From Bryobacterales bacterium (GTDB lineage: Bacteria; Acidobacteriota; Terriglobia; Bryobacterales; Bryobacteraceae): a stretch of DNA of 7,309 nucleotides. Shown here piece by piece: positions 1-6,364 of this stretch (the first letter of the stretch is position 1; each line of letters opens with the position of its first letter). Position numbers and translations under genes: made by a program. Under the pieces are notes generated by a model. The model was not told the DNA's origin, searched no databases, and saw only the letters and a program-made list of their open reading frames with translations. The stretch lies in the NCBI GenBank assembly GCA_003164075.1, contig PLRZ01000705.1:1-7309 (forward strand), in the 5' to 3' direction.

Positions 1-68
1 CACGAAAACGGGCTCATCCCAGATTCCACGACGTCAGGAGTTCTGACATTAGACCGGTCAATAAGCCG

Positions 69-80
69 TTAGCCGGCTAA
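69..80. repeat. Perfect 12-bp palindrome ttagccggctaa
   Basis: The 12 bases read identically on both strands. The palindrome lies 66 bases past the stop codon of the VWFA-related gene. Its function is unknown: it could be a protein-binding site, part of a dispersed repeat together with the hairpin 16 bases away, or chance. Confidence 0.5.
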
Positions 81-96
81 TCGATGTGTTCTCCAT

Positions 97-118
97 GCGA
101 CCGCTCCCTCGCGGTCGC
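97..118 (-). terminator. Hairpin after the operon: possible terminator or palindromic repeat
   Basis: The arms gcgaccgc (97-104) and gcggtcgc (111-118) are perfect reverse complements of 8 bp around a 6-base loop. The hairpin begins 28 bases after the stop codon of the VWFA-related gene, a sensible place for a 3' end. No T-rich tract follows on either strand, so it is not a textbook intrinsic terminator. It could instead protect the mRNA 3' end or be one copy of a dispersed palindromic element. The structure is seen directly; the role is inferred. Confidence 0.4.
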
Positions 119-145
119 GGCTCCGTAAACGCAATAATATCTGTC

Positions 146-2341
146 CTACGGCGTTACGAAGATTTCGGCACGCGTATAACTGGGCTTGTGCCCCGCCGGG
201 TCAAGCAAAGTAACCTGGCACATGTACTTTCCGGGAGTCAGACCGCTCAGCGGCACGCTGAAGCGCACGGGCAGAGCTTTCGTCTTGGCATTCAGCCCGT
301 CTCTTACGATCAGCGGCTCAGTCTGGAAAGCCTTGGTCTTGCCGCGGAAGAAGCTCACCGAGGCGACTATCGGTTCGGTGTTGGTGGCCAGTGGCTCATA
401 GACTTCCACGTACACGTACATCTCCTGATTCTTCTTGAAGACGCGCGTCACGCTGGGAATCAGCTTCTCTTTGTTTTGCACCAGCGGGTTTTCGTCCAAG
501 AGCTTCTTGTCTTTTTCCGCCGAGTAGAGAGCTTCCGTCATCGGCTGGATCTGATTACTCAGAATCACTGAGCTGGTGGGCAGCGTCGGCTGATCGGTGG
601 TCAGGTTGGGAATCGTAAACGTCTGTTGGAAGGTGCCAATCTTACCGGTTTCGTTCTCGCGGACCAGAAACTTCAACGTGTAACTCCCCGGCTTGAGAGT
701 GAACCCGGTGTCGTACGCTACCGGATGTTTGGTAATTTCCGCCGCCTTGTCGCCTTTCAATTCCAGGTCGACGTAATCGCGGACGTTGCCGCCGCCAGTC
801 ACCTCGCCCTTGGAGTCCTTCACCACGCCGATGAAATCCAGGCGGGTCCGCTCGGCATTACCATGCTTGGCCATCTCCAGATCGCTGCCCGGGATCTTCA
901 CTTCCACCGGGACGAAGTAACTGTCGCGGCTCAGGCGGAAGAAGTCGATCTCCGCCCGCACGTCGATATCCGTCATGGGGTCGCCCATCAGGAGGGCTTC
1001 CGACAGTTGCCGCTCCTTGTCCGAGCTATCGAACTTACCCCAGTTCTTGCTGGCGAAGTATCCACGGCGGTAATCCAGTTTGGCGGCCAGGTTATTCTTG
1101 ATCTTGAGATCGATCTTGCGGTAGTGGCCGTCCAGGTTGGTATTGGCGCTGTTATAGCCGAGGATGTAATAGCTGGAGATATCCTTCTGCGCCTGCACGA
1201 TGCCGACGGAGAGATCGTTCTCGTCGAGCAGCGCTTTGCCGCCGGTGTCGCCCGCCAGGGTAGTCAGGGTTTCCTGCTGGCCCTGGAAAGTGGACTGGGC
1301 CTGCATCTGCGCACCGCCCGTGCGGACGCTGGAGGCGCTGGACGAGCCCTTAGTGGCGTCGCCCAGGGGAGCGGAAGCCACCAGGCCGCGGGCGTCGATC
1401 GGGTAGAACGACACATTGGCCTTGATAGCGGCGTTCACCGTGGCGGTCAACTGCGCCTGGTTGTTGCCGTTGCTATCCCGGGTCATGCCGCTGGCGAAGT
1501 AAACCACGGCCTTCTTTTCCGGCAGCGTGCCCAGCATCTTGGCCGCGGTCTCCAAAGCCGACAACTGGCGGTCGGTGTTGAAGATGTTGAATTCGGAATC
1601 GTCCGCCGTGAAGGCCGCTCCGGTATCGGCGGCGGCATCGCTGGTGTCGGTAACGTCGAACCCCTGGCCTTCGCCTACGGTCAGGCCTTTAACGTCCTTG
1701 ATAAGCTTGTCGCGGTCGTCGGTGAAATCTTCCACCACCTTGACGTCCGAGGAGAAGCTCATAATGGCCACCAGGTCCGAAGGCGTGATCTGCGTCTTGA
1801 CGAACTTGACAGCGGCGTCCTGGGCGCGAATCTGGTCGTTAATCGGCATGGAGGTCATGTCGAAAAACATGACCATCAGGCGCCGGTCCTTGTACTTTAC
1901 TTCACCGGCCTTGGCCGGCGTGATCTGGTTCGCGGTCACCGCCTTCATCGCTGCCCCCGGATCGGGTTTCTTGGCCTCGCCGAGCACTGGCCCGCGCGTG
2001 GTCAGCGTGGCGGTGGACTCAGCCGTCTCGACGATGGGGTCGTTCTTCAGTTCCTGATATTGGCAGACCGTGATCTTCTGCGGCTTGCCGTCTTCCGAGA
2101 TCGCAAAGTCGTCGGCCTTCAGGTTCTCGATGGGGTTTCCGTTCTTGTCTTTGGCAAATACGTCGACCACGACCAGTTGCACCGTGTCCGAAAAGCTGAA
2201 CGTCTTCTTGGTGGCGCCCTTCGAGGCATCCTGTTTGGCCGGAGCGCCCTTTTTCTGGGGCGCCGCGGGCGGCTGTGTGATAGTCTGCTGCGCCGAGGCA
2301 ATCAGCAGCGCGGCAAGGATGACGAATAGTGTAGCTCGCAT
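146..2341 (-). CDS. VWFA-related Acidobacterial domain protein, exported
   Basis: This 731-residue protein has a clear signal peptide: a short n-region with Arg2, a hydrophobic core at about 4-14, and a likely cut after Ala-Ser-Ala (15-17). A low-complexity Pro/Ala/Lys stretch follows (~23-47). Residues 54-98 carry the family's N-terminal strand-rich segment (VQLVVVDVFAKDKNG, then LKADDFAISEDG). The VWA-like domain spans about 153-320, with FFDMTSM at 159-165, SDLVAIMSF at 188-196 and YPIDARGL at 313-320. The family motif SSYYILGYNS (389-398) through RRGYFA (425-430) follows. The C-terminal ~275 residues look like two beta-sandwich units. The metal site is degenerate: D161-x-T163-x-M165 instead of DxSxS, and ASG at 283-285 where many VWA domains have TDG. 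The partner is unknown. The start ATG overlaps the receptor's stop codon, so the two genes are co-translated. Family assignment (TIGR03436 type) is confident; function is not known. Confidence 0.93.
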   Translation of the reverse strand: MRATLFVILAALLIASAQQTITQPPAAPQKKGAPAKQDASKGATKKTFSFSDTVQLVVVDVFAKDKNGNPIENLKADDFAISEDGKPQKITVCQYQELKNDPIVETAESTATLTTRGPVLGEAKKPDPGAAMKAVTANQITPAKAGEVKYKDRRLMVMFFDMTSMPINDQIRAQDAAVKFVKTQITPSDLVAIMSFSSDVKVVEDFTDDRDKLIKDVKGLTVGEGQGFDVTDTSDAAADTGAAFTADDSEFNIFNTDRQLSALETAAKMLGTLPEKKAVVYFASGMTRDSNGNNQAQLTATVNAAIKANVSFYPIDARGLVASAPLGDATKGSSSASSVRTGGAQMQAQSTFQGQQETLTTLAGDTGGKALLDENDLSVGIVQAQKDISSYYILGYNSANTNLDGHYRKIDLKIKNNLAAKLDYRRGYFASKNWGKFDSSDKERQLSEALLMGDPMTDIDVRAEIDFFRLSRDSYFVPVEVKIPGSDLEMAKHGNAERTRLDFIGVVKDSKGEVTGGGNVRDYVDLELKGDKAAEITKHPVAYDTGFTLKPGSYTLKFLVRENETGKIGTFQQTFTIPNLTTDQPTLPTSSVILSNQIQPMTEALYSAEKDKKLLDENPLVQNKEKLIPSVTRVFKKNQEMYVYVEVYEPLATNTEPIVASVSFFRGKTKAFQTEPLIVRDGLNAKTKALPVRFSVPLSGLTPGKYMCQVTLLDPAGHKPSYTRAEIFVTP

Positions 2342-2356
2342 TAGAAGTTAAACCTC
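2339..2356 (-). promoter_or_regulatory. TAATG stop/start overlap with upstream GAGG
   Basis: On the minus strand the receptor ends in TAA (2343-2341) and the VWFA-related gene starts with ATG (2341-2339), sharing one A. A GAGG Shine-Dalgarno-like sequence (2356-2353) lies inside the receptor's last codons, 11 bases before the ATG. This arrangement is typical of translational coupling and fixes the start of the downstream gene. Confidence 0.8.
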
Positions 2357-5300
2357 ATATTGGCGGTGATTTGACGCTGGCTGACGTAGCTTTGGGGCAA
2401 ACCGAACTGGGTGCTGTTGGTCCCGATGTTAGTGCTCCAGGCGGAAACGTTGGGATGGTTCAGCGGATTGATTGCGTTGACGCTGAAGGTCAGGTTCTTG
2501 CGGTCCGCGAGGCGGAAGGTGCGCAGAGCGGTCATGGACGTGGTGAATTGCATGGGGCCGTTCAACGAATCGCGGCCCAGGTTGCCGTACGTCCCCGCGG
2601 GCGGCGGCGCGAAGGCGGCGAAGTTCAGCGCGCCGTTGAGGTAGGCTGGTTGGCCGGTATAGTCGGCGCGGATGTTGCCGTTTGGCGCCCCGCCAAGGGC
2701 TAACTGCGAGTCGGTGACCGTGATGGGAGCTCCGCTGGCCACAGTCAGGTTGGGCATCACCGTCCAATCCCGGAACAGTACGCCCTTCCATCCGCTGACC
2801 AACCCACCTCCGCGCGCGCTCACGCCGCTGGAGTACTGGAGTTGCAGGTTCAAAGTCTGGCCGCGGATGCCGGCGCTGCGGGCGCGTTCGGCGGCCAGGT
2901 CCTGCCAGTTCTGGGCGACACCGGCGCTGTCGTCGATGGCTTTGTTGATGGTGTAACTGACGTTCCCACCCAAGCCGGAGCGCAGCCGGCGTTGCAACTG
3001 GAACTGCACGCCATTGTCGATGCTGTTTCCGTTGGAACTCTCATAAAGGTAACCGTAGGGGCACTCGAAGCCCGTGGCGCAAGGGGGAACGAAAGCAGCC
3101 TTGGAATTGCTCAACGTGGGCGCCGAATTCGGATAGAACTGCTGCGTGAGCGCCGTGCCCTTGCTTCCAAAATACGCGATGGTGGCTACCGTGTTGGCTA
3201 TCAGGTTTTGCTGCACCGCCAGTTGCCAGTTGGTGGTATACCCCACCCGGAAATTCGGGTCGATGGCGTTGGTGGTGGTGGAGGGAATGCCGCCGAGGCA
3301 GCCGAGTTGCTGAAGAGCCGGCAGACTGAAAGCATTTTGAACGTTCGCGCCGCAGGTATTGGTCAGGTTAAAGGCCGTGGCGAACGGGGTTTGCGAATCC
3401 AACTGGGAGATCAGATTGGAGTAGACCGAGGGGTTGTAGTACAGGCCGACTCCGCCGCGAATCAAAGAGGAGTGTTTGGCGAAGGGCTTCCATGCCAATC
3501 CGATGCGCGGGGAAATATCGGTCTTCTGGCCGTTCAGCATGGAATTGCTGTACTTAGTGCCCGTCACCGGACCGGTTTGGCCGGCTACCACCGCGAGGCC
3601 CGTTTGCGGGGGCAGATTGTTGTAGACCGAAAGCGGAATCTGGAAATTGCCGGGCACATCGATGGTGGCGAGACGGCCGTACAACTCCGTGCTCGGCGCC
3701 TGATAATCCCACCGCAGGCCCAGGCTGAGAGAAATTCTGGGGGTCAGACGCCACTGGTCGTTGACATAGAAGTCGTACACATTGGTGCGCAAGTAGCGGT
3801 CGCCGCCGCTCGGCGTATTCTGAAGCGCCTGAAGGTTGGCCAATGCCGAGCCGCTGGCCGTACTAAGCTGGGACGCCTGTGGGCCGCTCAACGAGTTGGT
3901 GTAGTTGAGCGACATGCTGTAGGGAGAGCCCAACAGGAAATCGGCGATTTCCTGCCCGGTTCCGCCGGTGGTGTTGCCGTTCAAAGCGGTAGCCGAACCG
4001 TTGAAGGTGTAAGTGCCGCGCGGGTTGCTCTGGCTGAGTAAGTTAGATTCCCGCCGGCTGAAATCGCCGCCGAAAGTAAATTCGTGCACGGAGTGGACCC
4101 ACAACACGCTCTCGCCGAGCGCGCTGGTTTGCGGATGGTTATACCGGACTGACGCGTCCGACAGATCCAGCGTCGAGCCGCTGAAATTGACCGTGGGAGG
4201 TCCCCAGTTGATGGGGTATTGATCGGTGCCGACGATCCCGAGGTTGCCCTCCACATTGTTCAGGTTGGAGAAATACGGCGTGGAGAGCTGGCTGGCCCTG
4301 CTATAGGTATACCGCGTGGTGGCAATCACCCGCGCGCTGAAATGGTAAATGTAAGCCGCATTGGCGTTCACGCCGTTGCTGGTGGCCGTATCGTACCAGC
4401 CGGGAATAGAGGCGGCGAATACGCTGGGCGTGGAGGTGTCCTGGCGCTGCCACTGGATACCGCCATTCACCTGGTTCTTGGTGTTGAACGTGTAGCTCAG
4501 ACGAGCGTTGATGTTATCGCCGTTGGTGTGGCCGGAAGCCGAGGACGCGAAGTTGTACCTGGTGCTGCCCGCGAAGTTCGGCTCGGGATAATACTTCAGT
4601 AAAGCCCCGGCAATGGGACTGATCAGGTTGGACGGGATGGTGTTATTGGCATAAGGAGTGGAACCGTTATACAGGACAACCTGCTGACCGGCCGAGTTCA
4701 ACACACCATTGAAATTCCCGGCTTTTTCGGCGTCCGTGGGTACCAGGTCGTTGAAGGTATAGCCGGTGCGGTTCCGGGTGAGCGAGTAGTTAACCGTGAA
4801 GGTTCCCTTGCCCTTGGTGTCGAAGATATGAGGAATCTTCAACGGCCCGCCGGCAGTCAGGGTGGAACGCAGGGTCTGCGCATTGGGCTTGGCAACTTCG
4901 TCGCCCGTCACGGAGTAGGAACGCGCGTTCAAAATTCCGTTGGTGTAATTATTGAGGCTGGCGGAAAAGTTATAGCGCGAGCGCGGATCGCGCCGGTTGT
5001 TGCCGAAGGCGCCGGGATTGCGCCCGCCCGGGCCCCGTCCGCCGCCGCGGCCGCCGCGTCCCCCGCCGATATTGGGGATTCCACCCATCATTCCGCCGCG
5101 CCCCCCGCCGCCAGGACCACCACCGGGGCCGCCGCCAAAGCCACCGCCGCCGCCGCCAGGACCGCCGCCGCCGCGTCCCCCGCGCCCGCCGGCAGTATCG
5201 CCTCCCAGAACCTGCTGGGTATCGCTTCCCGGAATACCGCCCGGGCCCATTCCACCGCCGCCCATATCCATACCGCCCGGACCGCGGCCGCCGCCCATCA

Positions 5301-6078
5301 TCCAATCGCCGCCCGGTTGCGCCATATCCAGCCCCGAGCTAATGCTGCCGTTAATGGTGTAGGATTGGTTCCCCGATGCCGCCATATCCCCCATATCCTG
5401 CGGGGGCGCGGCATCTACGGCGCCGGCATCGTCGCCTGTGCCGTTCACACCGAGCCGCGTGAAACCACCGGCCTGTCCCTGCCCGGCCAATGCGGCATTC
5501 AAGGATGGCCGGCCATTCGCATTTGCCGTCGGTGTAGCGGGAGTCTTGGCGTTCCTGGCGTTCTTGGCGTTCTTCGCCGGGGGAGTTGCCGCCGCGGTAG
5601 TTGGCGCCGCCGCCGGCGTTGCGGGAGTCGCCGCTTTCGTATCCGCCGGCTTATCTGCCGGGGGAGTGGCTGCCGCACTGGCCGCCAGAGCCGCCGCCGG
5701 GGCCGGGGCCGCCGCCGCGGGAGTCTCCGCTTTCGCCGGATTCGCAATGGCTTCCAGCGTCTGGTACTTCAGATCCCATTCGGGGGCGGGCGCGTCGGCG
5801 GCCACGCCAATATCGCGGCTCGCCGTCACGAAACCCAAGGACTCCACACTGATCGTCCAAACCCCGTCGGCGAGTTCCGGGAACGAGTAGAATCCTGTAT
5901 CGTCACTGGTGGTCACGATCTTCTTGTCGCCCTGAGTGGCGGTGATAGTTGCGCCGGGGACGGGTAAGCCGCCGGACTTGACAATGCCGTGGTGTTCCGC
6001 AGCAAATAGGCCCGTCACGGTAATACAGGCGGCCAGCAGGAGGCGCCCGAGATGGTGGGATAAACGGTTAGCAGGCAT
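2341..6078 (-). CDS. Oar-like TonB-dependent receptor with N-terminal carboxypeptidase-regulatory domain
   Basis: This is a 1245-residue outer-membrane protein. Residues 1-27 form a signal peptide (Arg5 and Arg12, core LLLAACITVTGLFA). Residues 31-92 are a carboxypeptidase-regulatory-like beta-sandwich (PVPGATITA, then TGFYSFPEL). An Ala/Pro/Thr linker runs about 113-188. SYTINGSISSGL (239-250) appears to stand where plug domains of this type have their 'LDGV' segment. A Gly-rich stretch of about 100 residues (256-356) interrupts before AFGNNRR (357-363). The barrel follows, with acidobacterial Oar-like landmarks: DFLLGSP (713-719), YVNDQWRLTPRISLSLGLRW (771-790), SPRIGLAWKPF (856-866), NINPLNH-like NAINPLNH (1201-1208), and a C-terminal Phe in MRFNF, the outer-membrane assembly signal. 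Cys909/927 and Cys1000/1006 could form loop disulfides. No TonB box is evident. The start gives an intact signal peptide, but its ribosome binding site is weak. The substrate cannot be inferred. Confidence 0.92.
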   Translation of the reverse strand: MPANRLSHHLGRLLLAACITVTGLFAAEHHGIVKSGGLPVPGATITATQGDKKIVTTSDDTGFYSFPELADGVWTISVESLGFVTASRDIGVAADAPAPEWDLKYQTLEAIANPAKAETPAAAAPAPAAALAASAAATPPADKPADTKAATPATPAAAPTTAAATPPAKNAKNARNAKTPATPTANANGRPSLNAALAGQGQAGGFTRLGVNGTGDDAGAVDAAPPQDMGDMAASGNQSYTINGSISSGLDMAQPGGDWMMGGGRGPGGMDMGGGGMGPGGIPGSDTQQVLGGDTAGGRGGRGGGGPGGGGGGFGGGPGGGPGGGGRGGMMGGIPNIGGGRGGRGGGRGPGGRNPGAFGNNRRDPRSRYNFSASLNNYTNGILNARSYSVTGDEVAKPNAQTLRSTLTAGGPLKIPHIFDTKGKGTFTVNYSLTRNRTGYTFNDLVPTDAEKAGNFNGVLNSAGQQVVLYNGSTPYANNTIPSNLISPIAGALLKYYPEPNFAGSTRYNFASSASGHTNGDNINARLSYTFNTKNQVNGGIQWQRQDTSTPSVFAASIPGWYDTATSNGVNANAAYIYHFSARVIATTRYTYSRASQLSTPYFSNLNNVEGNLGIVGTDQYPINWGPPTVNFSGSTLDLSDASVRYNHPQTSALGESVLWVHSVHEFTFGGDFSRRESNLLSQSNPRGTYTFNGSATALNGNTTGGTGQEIADFLLGSPYSMSLNYTNSLSGPQASQLSTASGSALANLQALQNTPSGGDRYLRTNVYDFYVNDQWRLTPRISLSLGLRWDYQAPSTELYGRLATIDVPGNFQIPLSVYNNLPPQTGLAVVAGQTGPVTGTKYSNSMLNGQKTDISPRIGLAWKPFAKHSSLIRGGVGLYYNPSVYSNLISQLDSQTPFATAFNLTNTCGANVQNAFSLPALQQLGCLGGIPSTTTNAIDPNFRVGYTTNWQLAVQQNLIANTVATIAYFGSKGTALTQQFYPNSAPTLSNSKAAFVPPCATGFECPYGYLYESSNGNSIDNGVQFQLQRRLRSGLGGNVSYTINKAIDDSAGVAQNWQDLAAERARSAGIRGQTLNLQLQYSSGVSARGGGLVSGWKGVLFRDWTVMPNLTVASGAPITVTDSQLALGGAPNGNIRADYTGQPAYLNGALNFAAFAPPPAGTYGNLGRDSLNGPMQFTTSMTALRTFRLADRKNLTFSVNAINPLNHPNVSAWSTNIGTNSTQFGLPQSYVSQRQITANMRFNF
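5011..5313 (-). repeat. Gly-rich low-complexity segment within the receptor
   Basis: Residues 256-356 of the receptor are dominated by Gly with interspersed Arg, Pro and Met (GGRGGRGGGG, GGGFGGGPGGGPGGGG and RGGRGGGRGPGG patterns). In DNA it is a run of imperfect ccg/gcc trinucleotides on the plus strand. It lies between the apparent plug motif INGSISSGL and the AFGNNRR segment that I remember, in relatives, following closely. It therefore looks like an expanded insertion, probably grown by slippage. This alignment is from memory, not computed. Confidence 0.8.
5515..5742 (-). repeat. Ala/Pro/Thr/Lys-rich linker with 9-bp tandem repeat
   Basis: Residues 113-188 of the receptor are almost entirely Ala, Pro, Thr and Lys, joining the carboxypeptidase-regulatory domain to the rest. 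Within it, three nearly exact 9-bp units plus a partial fourth (plus strand cttggcgtt, cctggcgtt, cttggcgtt, 5545-5580) encode NAK-NAR-NAK (residues 170-178). The segment is probably a flexible, basic periplasmic spacer. Confidence 0.75.
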
Positions 6079-6364
6079 GGGGTAACACCCATCAAGGCGC
6101 TCAGAAGCCGTGGAATGTTACTGCCCGCGCGGAATCCGGACCTCGCAAGTCCTCTTTCGTAAGTGGAAGGCCCCGGTTCCGGAGGGGGCAATCGCGGACA
6201 GGCTTCGTTTGGCCGGCCGGTAGTATCGGGGATTAACCTTTGAAAGGCCGTAAGCGATAACAAAATCAATGGTTAATTTGGGATGAGGTGGTGCTCCATA
6301 ATGGTCCCAATCACGACGTTATTAACGTTACGGCGGCGGTAAATCTAGATTCTGAGAGTGCAGT
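6079..6364. promoter_or_regulatory. Divergent intergenic region (receptor operon / finger-repeat gene)
   Basis: This 286-base region separates two divergently read units and must hold their promoters unless transcription enters from elsewhere. It is less GC-rich in its right half (about 6231-6350). Seen directly: cctttgaaagg (6237-6247, 5-bp arms), attaacc/ggttaat arms (6232-6238 and 6271-6277), the 13-bp acgttattaacgt (6316-6328), and gcccc/ggggc arms (6170-6174 and 6185-6189), which would form a leader hairpin on the receptor mRNA. A plus-strand TTGAAA (6240-6245) followed after 15 bases by CAAAAT is a weak promoter candidate. I see no convincing minus-strand promoter and no riboswitch I recognise. 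Confidence 0.45.
6316..6328. promoter_or_regulatory. Interrupted palindrome acgtta-t-taacgt, possible operator
   Basis: Six-base arms are perfect reverse complements around a single T, ending 36 bases before the TTG start of the plus-strand gene. Size and place suit a dimeric regulator site, but there is no direct evidence of binding and a chance origin is possible in this AT-richer patch. Confidence 0.3.

Larger units (their letters stand above)
1..145. other. Intergenic tail downstream of the operon
   Basis: I see no supportable gene here. On the plus strand, frame 1 is open from the left edge to a TAG at 70-72 and frame 3 to a TAA at 78-80. Either could be the last ~25 codons of a convergent gene, but neither shows clear wobble bias or a recognisable sequence. 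On the minus strand an ATG at 15-17 could open a gene leaving the window, but only five codons are visible and no good ribosome binding site precedes it. The stretch does contain a 12-bp perfect palindrome and an 8-bp-stem hairpin, listed separately. Confidence 0.5.

Noticed and set aside
626..2329. 567-codon plus-strand open frame opposite the VWFA-related gene
   Set aside because: It lies fully antisense to a gene with a recognisable family, signal peptide and coupled start. Long antisense frames are expected in high-GC coding DNA, and its translation shows no family features.
2842..4041. 399-codon plus-strand open frame opposite the receptor barrel
   Set aside because: It is antisense to conserved barrel motifs; its composition (Arg/Gly/Val-rich) is typical of a shadow of GC-rich codons.
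4828..5967. 379-codon plus-strand frame and a Pro-rich 121-codon frame (4997-5362) that could suggest a poly-proline protein
   Set aside because: Both are the reverse reading of the receptor's Gly-rich and Ala/Pro segments. The minus frame is continuous with conserved domains on both sides.
6079..6180. Riboswitch in the receptor leader
   Set aside because: Only short arms (ggac/gtcc at 6138-6152 and gcccc/ggggc at 6170-6189) are present; I see no conserved cobalamin or other riboswitch core.
6015..6269. 84-codon minus-strand frame overlapping the receptor start, a possible leader peptide
   Set aside because: It runs out of frame into the receptor's signal-peptide region, shows no ribosome binding site or recognisable sequence, and is no longer than expected by chance.
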